A DNA stretch of 64,000 nt from Pedobacter sp. BAL39 (GTDB lineage Bacteria; Bacteroidota; Bacteroidia; Sphingobacteriales; Sphingobacteriaceae): assembly GCF_000170795.1 (NCBI RefSeq), contig NZ_ABCM01000007.1, forward strand, positions 62,001 through 126,000. The letters are read 5' to 3'. The translations under genes were made by a program, and so were the position numbers. This document shows, piece by piece, positions 25,627 to 35,021 of this stretch (its first letter is position 1; the number at the start of each line of letters is the position of its first letter). Under the pieces are notes generated by a model that saw nothing but the letters and a program-made list of their open reading frames with translations, searched no databases and had not been told where the DNA came from.

Positions 25627-28581
25627 TTACTGGTAAAATGGGATTAAAATCGATACTTCCGTGCCTGAAGCTCCCAATTGCTGTACCGTAATTTTTATAG
25701 GATTTGCTTCAACCTGGTTCAGCAAATTGATCCTTTCTTTGGTTAATGCCATGCCTTTGCTGATGTGTTCTCCTTTTTTATTTCTCAATGAGTTCTCTAT
25801 ACCAACACCATTGTCGATGATTTTAATCAATAAGGCGCCATCTTCAGGGTCAATAAGGATATCGATCTTTCCACCTTCGTCTTTTGGCATTATCCCATGC
25901 CAGATGGCGTTTTCTATATATGGCTGCAGGATCATCGAGGGAATCAGCGTTTCTTCTTTGTCAATGTCCTTATTTACGGCGATACGGTACACCAGTTTAT
26001 CCCCGAATCTTTTTTTCTCCAGGCTAAGGTACAGCTCCAGGTAATCAAGCTCCTCTTCCAAACCGATAAAACTCTTGGTACAGATCTCCAGGTTCTTCCT
26101 GATCAGTTTGGCGAAACCGGTTAAGATCTTATTGGCCGATGCGGTATCCTTTGTATTGATGTAATGCTGGATGGAGTTCATCACATTAAATACAAAATGC
26201 GGATTCATCATGGCCTGCAGCGCCCGCTGCTCCAGCATCAAAATCTTGTTCTTCAATAGCAGTTGTTCCTGTTCTTTGTTTTTTTGTGACTTTGTGATCA
26301 CCACAGCCAGCTTGTAGAGTGTAAAACCCGCAATGATGATCAACAGGAACAGAAAACCATTGGTTTGCCAGAAATGGGCTTTCATGACAAAATCTACCCT
26401 GGCAGGGGGGCTCCATTTGCTGCTGCCCGACTTGGCACTGATTTCAAAACGGTACTTCCCTGGTTCCAATGACGAAAATTCAAGGCGGCGGCTTTTGGTT
26501 TCTGTCCAGGCAATATCCTCATTCAGTCTGTATCGATAGGTGATGTTGCGGTTCTGAAAGTCGATGGCACTATAGTAAAAAACAATGTTGTTGCTGTCCG
26601 CATCCAGTACATGTGTCTTTGGATTGGCACCGAGGATCCGTTTGTTACTGATAACCGATGTGACCAGCACCTGCGGGGCCATGGCACTGTTGTCGGGTTT
26701 ATCATAAGAGAAGTAGACAAGACCATTGTTGGTTGCAAAATAGGCTTCCCTGTCATCTATAAAAAGGCTGTTGACATCGTCATTTAAAAGTGCGTTGGTG
26801 TATTCAAAGGTTTTTACAATCGCCTGCTGACCATCAAAAGAAATTCTGTTGATGCCATGGTTGGTCACCACCCAAGTATAGTTGCCCTTGATGAACAACT
26901 TTTTACAGATGTTGTCCGTGAGCCCGTCTTTCTGTGTAATGACTTTAGTGATTTTACCATTTTTAATAAAGATCAGGCCGTTGCCATCAGTAGCCAGGAC
27001 AAGCGTCTGGTCGGGCAACTGCTGGATGTCGTTAATTCTCTTGGTGAGCAGCTGCTGGGTCTCGAAGTAATTGTAGAGTTTTCCATTTGAAAACATCGTG
27101 AGCCCATTCACATTCGAAAACCAAAGATTTTTGTTTTGGTCATAGAAAACCCGGTAAGCACGATTGTCAAAATAATCCTCACCGCGTTTCAGGGATTTGG
27201 AGGTGTACCTGAAATGCTTCAGCCGGTCCGGGATAATGACCACACCCGAGGAAAGTGCCAGTGCCAGATTTTCCTTTGGCCCCAGACTAAAACTCTTGAT
27301 CACAAACAGGAAATTGTTCGCTTCTGTCAGAAATTCAATTTTTGATTTTTTCGGCTGATGATCACTTAATCGTCCGAGTCCATAATCCGAAGCAAAGTAA
27401 ATGAGGTGGTTTGCGGTGTCGAATGCAATTTGTTTAATGATGTTGTAAGTTTTCTCCTGGCCCACTTTTATTTCTGCCACCTTCATGTCGTCCATGTTGA
27501 TCACATTTAAGCGCCCTTCATCAAGACCCATCCATAGATGTCCATTCGCATCCTTGGCCACACTTTTCACCTGGTCGCTGCTGAGGCCATTCGACTTATT
27601 AATCACATACAGGCGCTCATTTTTCTGCGGTAGCATATAAATGCCATTGCTGGTCGTAAACCACATGTTGCCTTTTACATCTTTGATGACCTGGCTAGAG
27701 GAAATGTTCTCCAGATAACGTGTGGTTCGGTTTTGCTGGTCAATATGATAAATCCCGGAAGCATTGCTCAGCCACAAACCGTCTTTGTTGCCTGCATAAA
27801 AATAACCGGGTTCGTTATTCAACAGACTGTTCTCCACTTTCATGAGCCTGGACTCCTGTCCGGCCCTTCTGATGTTCAGGCCTTTCTGGTCGAGGTAGGC
27901 CATTGTCCTGTCGGGCAGGTTCAATGAAGTTTTGTAGGATAGGGGCAGGGTATGATGGGGAACTACTTTGAAGGTGTTTCCTTCTAGGACACGAACAGAG
28001 GTGTTGCTGACCGCCCAGATTTTCCCCTCTTCATCTTCGTGTGTAAAGGTGTTGATAAATTGCTTGTTGTGGTTTGCTGAGATGTATTTTGTGACCTTCT
28101 TGCCATCCCACATCACAAGCAGGTTTTTGTTCGTGCCCAGCCAGATACGTTGCTTACTGTCCTGAAAGAAAGAAACAACGACAGCATTCAGTTTCAGTAC
28201 CTTCAGCAGCTGGTTATTGGTCTCGTTATAAATCCGGCCATTATAAAAGTAACTCAGTTGGCCATTTAATGCCAAAAACCAAATCTTGCCGCTTTTATCT
28301 TCCTTAAGCTGGAGGATCTGGTTGTCCGGCAAGCCGTCATTGATGGAGAAATTTTCAAATACTTTGCCGTCAAAGCGACTGACTCCGGCATCAGTAGCAA
28401 TCCAGATGAACCCTTTGCTGTCCTGTAGAGTGTAAAAACAGTTGTTGCTGGGTAAGCCGCTTTTGGCATTAAAATGTTGTAAAAATGTGCTTTGCGAAAA
28501 AGCAGGAAGCTGCATCAGTATCAAAAGAAATGAAACCGCTATTTTTCGGAGGCGTACCGGTATGAATTTACTGGTCGCCAT
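25627..28581 (-). CDS. Propeller-type sensor histidine kinase, LytS-like output
   Basis: A 984-residue membrane sensor. After a signal sequence (residues 1-29, ending PAFSQ), about 600 residues carry repeated two-component propeller blades (DSKGFIWIATDAGVSRFDG and similar), followed by a Y_Y_Y domain around LEFSSLEPGKYRFEISA. One transmembrane helix is at FLFLLIIIAGFTLYKL. The kinase part is of the LytS/His_kinase type with MMNPHFVFNVMNSIQ holding the phospho-accepting His, and the ATPase region has PYIENAIWHGI and DNGVGIEN. It overlaps the response-regulator gene by 14 bp. The ligand is unknown; in this group it is often a polysaccharide or an envelope cue. Confidence 0.92.
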   Translation of the reverse strand: MATSKFIPVRLRKIAVSFLLILMQLPAFSQSTFLQHFNAKSGLPSNNCFYTLQDSKGFIWIATDAGVSRFDGKVFENFSINDGLPDNQILQLKEDKSGKIWFLALNGQLSYFYNGRIYNETNNQLLKVLKLNAVVVSFFQDSKQRIWLGTNKNLLVMWDGKKVTKYISANHNKQFINTFTHEDEEGKIWAVSNTSVRVLEGNTFKVVPHHTLPLSYKTSLNLPDRTMAYLDQKGLNIRRAGQESRLMKVENSLLNNEPGYFYAGNKDGLWLSNASGIYHIDQQNRTTRYLENISSSQVIKDVKGNMWFTTSNGIYMLPQKNERLYVINKSNGLSSDQVKSVAKDANGHLWMGLDEGRLNVINMDDMKVAEIKVGQEKTYNIIKQIAFDTANHLIYFASDYGLGRLSDHQPKKSKIEFLTEANNFLFVIKSFSLGPKENLALALSSGVVIIPDRLKHFRYTSKSLKRGEDYFDNRAYRVFYDQNKNLWFSNVNGLTMFSNGKLYNYFETQQLLTKRINDIQQLPDQTLVLATDGNGLIFIKNGKITKVITQKDGLTDNICKKLFIKGNYTWVVTNHGINRISFDGQQAIVKTFEYTNALLNDDVNSLFIDDREAYFATNNGLVYFSYDKPDNSAMAPQVLVTSVISNKRILGANPKTHVLDADSNNIVFYYSAIDFQNRNITYRYRLNEDIAWTETKSRRLEFSSLEPGKYRFEISAKSGSSKWSPPARVDFVMKAHFWQTNGFLFLLIIIAGFTLYKLAVVITKSQKNKEQEQLLLKNKILMLEQRALQAMMNPHFVFNVMNSIQHYINTKDTASANKILTGFAKLIRKNLEICTKSFIGLEEELDYLELYLSLEKKRFGDKLVYRIAVNKDIDKEETLIPSMILQPYIENAIWHGIMPKDEGGKIDILIDPEDGALLIKIIDNGVGIENSLRNKKGEHISKGMALTKERINLLNQVEANPIKITVQQLGASGTEVSILIPFYQ

Positions 28582-29347
28582 GAATGCGGGTATATGATTT
28601 TATCTTTTCTGCAAACTCACTGGCACGGCGTCTGGATACTGCAATTTTTTCCCCGTTTTTCAAGATTACCTCCATACCATTTTTTGAATTGTATTCCTTA
28701 AGGTAATTCAGATTGAGTATGCTCGATTTATGGATCCGCACAAACTGATGGTCTGGCAGTAGCTCCTCATATTCTTTTAGCACCTTGGAAACCGTGATGG
28801 TGTCGCCATTTGACAGGTGAAAAACAGAGTAATTGCTGTCTGCAGCAATATGTATGATGTCGTCAATGCTCACTAATGAATAACCCTGCCCGTTTGGAAG
28901 GCTGATTTTTCTGATTTCTGTTTTTTCGGCCAGGTTCTGTGCGAGATTTTGCAGGCGGTCGGCCCTGCTGTTCTCCATTTTATTTAAGGAGATGTATTTT
29001 TCAGCCTTTTCTACCGCAACTTTCAGCTCGTCGATGTCTATCGGTTTAAGCAGGTAATCCAGGGCATTTGCCTTGATTGCACGAAGCGCATACTGGTCGT
29101 AGGCCGTTGTGAAAATGACATGGGAATGGTACTCCCGAACATCTGGAATGAGCTCAAACCCATTCTCTCCAGGCATGGCAATATCCAGGAAAATGAGGTC
29201 AATGGCATTGTTTTTAAGTAAGGTCCTGGCCTCTGCTACCGACTTGGCAATTCCTGATATATGGATTCCTTCACAATGTTCCTGCAGAAGGAAATACAGG
29301 GAGGAACGGGCAAATTCTTCATCGTCAACAATAATGGTATTCAGCAC
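28568..29347 (-). CDS. LytTR-family response regulator
   Basis: A 259-residue regulator. The receiver domain (about 1-120) has the acidic pocket DDEE at 8-11 and the phospho-accepting Asp55 in FLDIAMPGENGF. A C-terminal LytTR DNA-binding domain (about 150-255) contains IAADSNYSVFHLSNGD and HQFVRIHKSSILNLNYL. It is the first gene of the operon with the LytS-like kinase and is divergent from the ferritin-like genes, with 244 bp between them. LytTR proteins bind paired direct repeats upstream of their targets. Confidence 0.94.
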   Translation of the reverse strand: MLNTIIVDDEEFARSSLYFLLQEHCEGIHISGIAKSVAEARTLLKNNAIDLIFLDIAMPGENGFELIPDVREYHSHVIFTTAYDQYALRAIKANALDYLLKPIDIDELKVAVEKAEKYISLNKMENSRADRLQNLAQNLAEKTEIRKISLPNGQGYSLVSIDDIIHIAADSNYSVFHLSNGDTITVSKVLKEYEELLPDHQFVRIHKSSILNLNYLKEYNSKNGMEVILKNGEKIAVSRRRASEFAEKIKSYTRIHGDQ

Positions 29348-29591
29348 GGCATAAATGATTTAATGGTGAATTTATCAAAAAAATAGGCGACTTAATAATA
29401 AATCTTAAGCAAAACTGAAAACCAAGTCTCATAAGCTTTCGTAAGTGATTTATAAATAGGCAATATTTTTACTTTTATATGTCTTTTTGTTAAAACGTAT
29501 TAGAATATCCGTAAAACTTTCAGTTGTATGATGTCGGAAAAATAAAATATCTGTCTTAAAATATCTACCCAAAAAACAAATCTATTTACCT

Positions 29592-30293
29592 ATGAAAAAC
29601 TCAAATCAAGAAAACGAAGTGCTGCAGGAAAACAGCATTTTAGATGCGAAATTACAGCGTCGCTCTTTTCTGCAATACGCTGGTGCTGGTGCCGCAGGGA
29701 TTGCATTGGTTGCCGCCGGATGTAAGAAAGACCGTGGTTACGGCAATGGAATGGGCGGTGTTACGCTCGATTTTAAGGACGACTTTGGTGTGCTCAACTA
29801 TGCATACGCATTGGAGCAATTGGAAGCTGCCTTTTATATTCAGGTAGCCTCAAATCCGCCTGCAGCATTTACTGCGGCAGAAAGAGCTTATTTTCAGGAT
29901 ATTCAGTTTCATGAAATTGCACACCGTGAATACTTCAAAAAAGCACTGGGGAATGCAGCGATTGGCAGTTTAGAAGTGAACTTCGCCGCCATCAACTTTA
30001 CTGATAAAGCAAGTGTATTAGCTACGGCTAAGGCTTTTGAAGATTTAGGTGTGGCTGCCTATAATGGTGCAGGTAAAAGATTAAAAACAGATGCCTACCT
30101 ACTCGCTGCTGGTAAAATTGTTTCCGTTGAAGCACGTCATGCTGCAGTAATCAGGGATCTCATTTCAAACGGAAGCTTTGCGAATAGTGAAGTGGTCAAT
30201 GCGCAGGGCTTAGACCAGGCATTGCAACCAGACAAAGTGCTTGCCATAGCTGGTGCTTATGTGAAAACGCAAATTAATCTAATCAATCTTTAA
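29592..30293 (+). CDS. Tat-exported ferritin-like lipoprotein candidate
   Basis: A 233-residue protein of the Ferritin_2 type. Residues 23-47 are a Tat signal: twin Arg with SFLQ, an alanine-rich helix, then a possible lipobox ending AAGCKK. The mature part is a helical bundle with candidate diiron residues in NYAYALEQLEAAFY, IQFHEIAHREYF, and SVEARHAA. Function is not established for this family; iron binding or oxidation at the cell envelope is an inference. It is followed 19 bp later by a second ferritin-like gene, so they form an operon. Confidence 0.82.
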   Translation: MKNSNQENEVLQENSILDAKLQRRSFLQYAGAGAAGIALVAAGCKKDRGYGNGMGGVTLDFKDDFGVLNYAYALEQLEAAFYIQVASNPPAAFTAAERAYFQDIQFHEIAHREYFKKALGNAAIGSLEVNFAAINFTDKASVLATAKAFEDLGVAAYNGAGKRLKTDAYLLAAGKIVSVEARHAAVIRDLISNGSFANSEVVNAQGLDQALQPDKVLAIAGAYVKTQINLINL

Positions 30294-30311
30294 TCCCCAA
30301 AATCAGAAACC

Positions 30312-31154
30312 ATGAATATTGTAAATATAATTGAAGAAATAGAAAAAGTTGACGGTGAGATCTATGAGCGTTTAAGCCCTAGAAGAGCAGCGATGAAAGA
30401 CTTTTTCAATGTTGGTAAAAAAGTAGCTTTATCAGCAGTGCCGTTGGCTTTAGGCTCTATGTTTAACAAAGCTTACGGACAAACTGTACCAACTGCTGTC
30501 GTGGATGTGCTGAATTATGCATTGACACTGGAGTACCTGGAGTATCATTTTTATAATCATTCCATTCTTGCTGCACCAGGTTTACTTCCTTCAGGTGCGC
30601 CACTAGGTGCAATCACGACCATCAGGGACCATGAGAAAGCACACGTTGACCTGCTTAAAGGTGCGGTGACTGCTGCCGGTGCTACCCCGGTTGAGTTTGC
30701 CTATACCGATTTTGACTTCACTGCCGGGAATACCTTTGCTGATGTGTATACCAACTATGATACCTTCCTTGCTGTAGCGCAGGCTTTTGAGGATACCGGT
30801 GTCCGTGCCTATAAAGGTCAGGCGGCAGTGCTTAAAGGTCTTGATTACCTTACAATTGCCCTGCAGATCCACTCTGTGGAAGCCCGTCACGCGGCTCATA
30901 TCCGTTCAATGCGTGCTGCACGTGGTGCAAGCATTAAGCCATGGATCAGCTTAGGTGCAGGTGGTGTTGCAAATGATACTGGAATTGCTGCGGTTGATAA
31001 AGTATATGCTGGGGAGAACCTCGACATCCAGGCACCCGACATTACCATCACCGGAATTGCAACCGGAGTCACTAAGGCTGCAGCTGTCGAAAGCTTCGAT
31101 GAGCCATTAACCAAGCCTGCGGTATTGGAAATCGCAAGCCTATTTATCAGATAA
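30312..31154 (+). CDS. Second exported ferritin-like protein
   Basis: A 280-residue Ferritin_2-type protein. A hydrophobic export signal lies at about residues 24-55: RRAAMKDFF resembles a Tat motif and the region ends in NKAYGQ. The bundle repeats the candidate metal-site pattern: LTLEYLEYHFY, RDHEKAHVDLL, EDTGVRAY and HSVEARHAAHIR. A proline- and valine-rich tail of about 50 residues follows. It shares fold and motifs with the preceding gene, and the two probably act together or as a hetero-oligomer (inference). A terminator follows. Confidence 0.82.
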   Translation: MNIVNIIEEIEKVDGEIYERLSPRRAAMKDFFNVGKKVALSAVPLALGSMFNKAYGQTVPTAVVDVLNYALTLEYLEYHFYNHSILAAPGLLPSGAPLGAITTIRDHEKAHVDLLKGAVTAAGATPVEFAYTDFDFTAGNTFADVYTNYDTFLAVAQAFEDTGVRAYKGQAAVLKGLDYLTIALQIHSVEARHAAHIRSMRAARGASIKPWISLGAGGVANDTGIAAVDKVYAGENLDIQAPDITITGIATGVTKAAAVESFDEPLTKPAVLEIASLFIR

Positions 31155-31177
31155 TTTTTGTTTTAAGTTTAGGATAG

Positions 31178-31202
31178 GGGGTTGGGAAGGTTTTCCAACC
31201 CC
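31178..31202 (+). terminator. Terminator of the ferritin-like operon
   Basis: GGGGTTGG (31178-31185) pairs with CCAACCCC (31195-31202), and inner bases extend the stem with a G-T pair. TTTTTT follows on the plus strand. Confidence 0.85.
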
Positions 31203-31249
31203 TTTTTTATGGATGAGTATTAATCTTCAGGTGTAAGTATCGACCCTTA

Positions 31250-32374
31250 TTAATAAGTGATGACCTGTTGTTCCAGGTGCTCCGGCAATTCGCGGTAGTT
31301 GTATTGTTGTCCGCGCAGTTGAGGCTCGAAGCCTGCTTCCCTGATGGCATCCTGAATGCCTTTCGCTGTAAAGCGGTGTGGTGCCCCTGCCGCCGATACT
31401 ACGTTCTCCTCGATCATGATTGATCCAAAGTCGTTGGCACCCGCATGCAGACACAGTTCTGCAACACTTTTTCCAACAGTCAGCCAGGAGGCCTGTATAT
31501 TTTTAATGTTCGGCAGCATGATCCTGCTCAGCGCGAGCATCCTGATGTATTCATCGCCGGACACATTATTGCTGATGCCCCTTAATCTTTTTAGCAGCGT
31601 GCCATCGTCCTGGAAAGGCCATGGAATGAAGGCCAGAAATCCTTTTGCATCAACAGGTTTCTCACTTTGTACCTCTCTGATCCATACCAGGTGTTCAAAA
31701 CGCTCTTCAATGGTTTCCACATGACCAAACATCATCGTTGCTGACGTGGTAATGTCCAGCTGGTGTGCAGCACGCATGACGTCAAGCCACTCTTTACCAC
31801 CGCATTTACCCTTGGAGATCAACCTGCGTACACGGTCGTTCAGAATTTCTGCACCGGCGCCAGGCAAGGAGTCCATACCCGACTCTTTCAGTGTGCGGAG
31901 CACCTCCGTATGTGAGATGCCTTCAAGTTTAGCCACGTGAGCAATCTCCGGCGGGCCTAAGGCATGTAGCTTAAGGTCCGGATAAAGTTCCTTCAGCTGT
32001 TTGAAGAGGTCTGCATAGAATTTAAGGCCGAGATCGGGGTGATGCCCACCCTGCAGCAGCAGCTGGTCGCCCCCTAAACGGAAAGTCTCTTCGATTTTGA
32101 CCTTATATGTTTCGATGTCGGTAATGTAACTTTCATCATGGCCCGGTCTTCTGAAGAAATTACAGAATTTACAATTGGCAATACATACGTTCGTCGTATT
32201 GACGTTGCGGTCGATCTGCCAGGTTACTTTTCCACTTGGTACTTGTTTCTTTCTTAGTTCGTTGGCCACAAAGGCAAGTTCGGCGGTAGCTGCATTGTGA
32301 TACAAAAAAACACCTTCTTCTTGAGTTAGAAAGTCAAATTGCAGTGCCCTATGCAATAGTTCGGCAGTATTCAT
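31250..32374 (-). CDS. mqnC: Dehypoxanthine futalosine cyclase (radical SAM)
   Basis: A radical SAM enzyme that cyclises dehypoxanthine futalosine in the futalosine route to menaquinone. The 374-residue protein has the cluster motif CIANCKFC (CX3CX2C) after the MqnC-like IDRNVNTTNVC. It then has LLLQGGHHPDLGL, HALGPPEIAH and SLPGAGAEIL, followed by TATMMFGHVET-like and FIPWPFQ segments. MqnE has a different N-terminal motif. A minus-strand TATATTTG at 32379-32386 lies directly before the ATG. No other mqn gene is in the window, so the pathway assignment rests on this gene alone. Confidence 0.85.
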   Translation of the reverse strand: MNTAELLHRALQFDFLTQEEGVFLYHNAATAELAFVANELRKKQVPSGKVTWQIDRNVNTTNVCIANCKFCNFFRRPGHDESYITDIETYKVKIEETFRLGGDQLLLQGGHHPDLGLKFYADLFKQLKELYPDLKLHALGPPEIAHVAKLEGISHTEVLRTLKESGMDSLPGAGAEILNDRVRRLISKGKCGGKEWLDVMRAAHQLDITTSATMMFGHVETIEERFEHLVWIREVQSEKPVDAKGFLAFIPWPFQDDGTLLKRLRGISNNVSGDEYIRMLALSRIMLPNIKNIQASWLTVGKSVAELCLHAGANDFGSIMIEENVVSAAGAPHRFTAKGIQDAIREAGFEPQLRGQQYNYRELPEHLEQQVITY

Positions 32375-32378
32375 ACTG

Positions 32379-32386
32379 CAAATATA
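32379..32386 (-). promoter_or_regulatory. Candidate -7 element of mqnC, adjacent to the start codon
   Basis: Minus-strand TATATTTG matches TAnnTTTG and ends 4 bp before the ATG at 32374, so the transcript would be leaderless or almost so. A -33 element is not clear. Confidence 0.35.
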
Positions 32387-32446
32387 CCATAAGTTCCTTT
32401 CTTTTTATTTCACATTATTATCACATTTCCCTTTTCTATAAATTCC

Positions 32447-32454
32447 TATATTTG
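32447..32454 (+). promoter_or_regulatory. Candidate -7 element of the M16 peptidase operon
   Basis: TATATTTG lies 19 bp upstream of the ATG at 32474. The -33 region is weak. It is divergent from the mqnC element about 60 bp away. Confidence 0.35.
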
Positions 32455-32473
32455 GCTGAATTATTAAATAAAT

Positions 32474-33718
32474 ATGGTAGAATTTCAACGTTTTACACTG
32501 GCCAATGGCTTACGTGTCCTTGTTCATGAAGATGACACAACCCCGATGGCAGTGTTAAATATTTTATATGATGTGGGTGCGCGTGATGAAGAAGAGGGAA
32601 AGACTGGTTTCGCCCATCTTTTTGAACACCTGATGTTTGGCGGGTCAGTAAACATTCCTAGTTACGATGAACCCCTACAGCGGGTCGGTGGAGAGAACAA
32701 TGCTTTTACCAGCAATGACATCACCAACTACTACATCACCTTGCCTTCCGTTAACCTGGAGACGGCATTCTGGCTGGAAAGCGACCGCATGCTGAGCCTC
32801 GCATTTTCAGAAAAGAGTCTCGAAACCCAGCGCAGCGTCGTTTGTGAAGAGTTCAAACAGCGATACCTCAACCAGCCCTATGGCGACGTATGGCTGAAAC
32901 TCAGGCCTCTGGCTTATAAAGCGCATCCTTACCGCTGGGCAACAATTGGCCAGGACTTAAAGCAGATTGAAGATGCCCGTATGGAAGATGTAAAGGCCTT
33001 CTTCAAAAAACATTATAATCCTCAGAATGCCATCATGGTAGTTGGCGGCAATGTAAAAGCCGAAGACGTGCAGCTGCTGGCGGAAAAATGGTTCGGTACA
33101 ATTCCTTCCGGAGAAAAATACCTGCGCAACTTACCTGCAGAACCCCTGCAGATCGAAGCCAGAACTGAAACCGTAGTCGCGGATGTTCCTTTGAATGCCC
33201 TTTACATCAGCTTCCCGATGCCTGCAAGAAGCAATCCGGATTACCAGGCTTACGACCTGCTTTCTGATGTGCTCTCCCAGGGACAGTCTTCCCGTTTGTA
33301 CAACAGCCTGCTGAAAGAGCAACAGTTGTTCAGCGACATCCATGCTTACCTGACCAGCAGTCTTGATGAAGGCCTGTTTATCGTCGAAGGTAAACTGGTG
33401 GAAGGTGTGGCTATGGAGACCGCCGAAGCTGCGGTATGGGCTGAACTGCGTAAGATCTCTGAAGAACCTGTTACTGAAGATGAACTGACGAAAGTTAAAA
33501 ATAAATCGGAATCCATCATCGTCTTTGGTGAAATGAGCCTGCTGGATAAGGCCATGAACCTCGCTTATTATGAGCTCCTCGGCGATGCCCATGCTTTAAA
33601 TTCAGAAATTGATAAATACCTGGCTGTGACAGCAACTTCCATACTGAACGTTGCACAGCAGACTTTCCTTAAGGAAAAGTCCTCAACTTTATATTACTTA
33701 ACCGCCAAAGATGCTTAA
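32474..33718 (+). CDS. M16 zinc peptidase, catalytic partner
   Basis: A 414-residue M16-family metallopeptidase subunit. The inverted zinc motif HxxEH is present as His48-Leu-Phe-Glu51-His52, with the distal glutamate in the VVCEEFKQRY segment about 75 residues on. No signal peptide is seen, so it probably acts in the cytoplasm or is released by another route. The next gene overlaps by 8 bp and encodes an M16 protein without the zinc motif, so the two probably form the heterodimer typical of this family. Substrates are likely short peptides. Confidence 0.9.
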   Translation: MVEFQRFTLANGLRVLVHEDDTTPMAVLNILYDVGARDEEEGKTGFAHLFEHLMFGGSVNIPSYDEPLQRVGGENNAFTSNDITNYYITLPSVNLETAFWLESDRMLSLAFSEKSLETQRSVVCEEFKQRYLNQPYGDVWLKLRPLAYKAHPYRWATIGQDLKQIEDARMEDVKAFFKKHYNPQNAIMVVGGNVKAEDVQLLAEKWFGTIPSGEKYLRNLPAEPLQIEARTETVVADVPLNALYISFPMPARSNPDYQAYDLLSDVLSQGQSSRLYNSLLKEQQLFSDIHAYLTSSLDEGLFIVEGKLVEGVAMETAEAAVWAELRKISEEPVTEDELTKVKNKSESIIVFGEMSLLDKAMNLAYYELLGDAHALNSEIDKYLAVTATSILNVAQQTFLKEKSSTLYYLTAKDA

Positions 33719-34985
33719 CCGTACACTAGCACCTGAGTCAAAACAGGTGGAGCAAATCAACTTTATATCCCCGCTGAAACAACAACTGGATAACGGAATT
33801 CCCGTATTTACCATCAACGCGGGGCAACAGGAACTGGTACGTATTGAGTTTATCTTTGAAAACGTCAACTGGGACCAGTCTAAGCCGCTACAGGCCGTAG
33901 TCGTCAGCCACCTGATCAACAATGGTACCGCTGAACTCTCTGCGATGGAGATCGCCGCGCGCGTAGATTATTTTGGTGCTTTTCTGCAAACGGAATATGG
34001 TGCGGATCAGTCGAGTGTTAAGGTCTACACCTTAAACAAACACCTTGCCGCAGTACTTCCGATCATCAGGTCCATCCTAAATGACAGTATCTTTCCAAAA
34101 CAGGAGCTGGATATTTTCATTCAGAACCAAAAGCAAAGCCTGCAGGTGAGCCTGCAGAAGAACGATTTTCTCGCAAGAAAACACTTCGCTCATGCGCTGT
34201 TCGGAGATTCCAGTTACGGTTCTAATATAGACGCCAGCGACTATGATCTGTTGAATCAGGCCGATCTGCTGGATTATTTTAAGGCAGCTTATCAACCGGA
34301 GAACTGCACCATCATTGTTGCGGGTAAGTTTGAGCAAAAGGAATTTGATGTGCTGAATGATATCCTTGGAAAACCCTGGTCCAATCATGAGCTTTCTCTG
34401 ACCAACAAATTTGAATTTACTGCGACTGAAGGTACTGAGATTTTGATTGAACGCCCGGATGCCATACAGTCCGCAATCCGCATGGGCACACTCGCCATCA
34501 ACAGAAGTCATGAGGATTTTCCTGGTTTCCAGGTGATGAACTGTTTGCTGGGTGGATATTTCGGATCCCGTTTGATGGCCAACATCAGGGAGGATAAAGG
34601 GTATACCTATGGAATTGGCTCTGCAGCAGTCTCCCTAAAAGACGCCGGCTATTTCTTCATCGCCACGGAAGTAGGTGCAGACGTCTGCCAGTCGGCATTA
34701 CAGGAGATCGAAAAAGAAATCCAGCTGCTGAAAACAGAAACCGTAGAAGAACCTGAACTGGACCTTGTGCGCAACTATATGCTTGGCGCCATGCTTGGAA
34801 GCCTGGAGAATGCTTTTTCGCACGCTGACAAGTTTAAGAACACGTATTTCTCGGGCCTCGACCATAAGTATTATGAGCGCTATATCCATACCGTGAAAAC
34901 CATTACTGCTGATGACATCAAACGTCTGGCCAACACATACCTCAATACTGATGGCTTTACAAAGGTCATTGCCGGAAAAAAATAA
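33711..34985 (+). CDS. M16 family protein without the zinc motif
   Basis: A 424-residue M16-like subunit. At the position of HxxEH it has VSHLINNGTAE, so the zinc site is absent and it should not cleave by itself. The C-terminal half keeps the Arg-Tyr type segment FGSRLMANIREDKGYTYGIG, which in M16 pairs binds the substrate's C-terminus. The ATG overlaps the upstream stop, so the two subunits are translationally coupled and made in equal amounts. The terminator at 34992-35021 ends the operon. Confidence 0.88.
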   Translation: MLNRTLAPESKQVEQINFISPLKQQLDNGIPVFTINAGQQELVRIEFIFENVNWDQSKPLQAVVVSHLINNGTAELSAMEIAARVDYFGAFLQTEYGADQSSVKVYTLNKHLAAVLPIIRSILNDSIFPKQELDIFIQNQKQSLQVSLQKNDFLARKHFAHALFGDSSYGSNIDASDYDLLNQADLLDYFKAAYQPENCTIIVAGKFEQKEFDVLNDILGKPWSNHELSLTNKFEFTATEGTEILIERPDAIQSAIRMGTLAINRSHEDFPGFQVMNCLLGGYFGSRLMANIREDKGYTYGIGSAAVSLKDAGYFFIATEVGADVCQSALQEIEKEIQLLKTETVEEPELDLVRNYMLGAMLGSLENAFSHADKFKNTYFSGLDHKYYERYIHTVKTITADDIKRLANTYLNTDGFTKVIAGKK

Positions 34986-34991
34986 AAAACT

Positions 34992-35021
34992 GATCCTGGC
35001 TATTCAACTTTAGCCAGGATC
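34992..35021. terminator. Bidirectional terminator containing the 3' end of the DUF3857 gene
   Basis: GATCCTGGCTA (34992-35002) pairs with TAGCCAGGATC (35011-35021) over 11 bp around TTCAACTT. It serves the M16 operon on plus and the 638-residue gene on minus. The stop and last several codons of the latter lie within the stem-loop. Confidence 0.85.
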
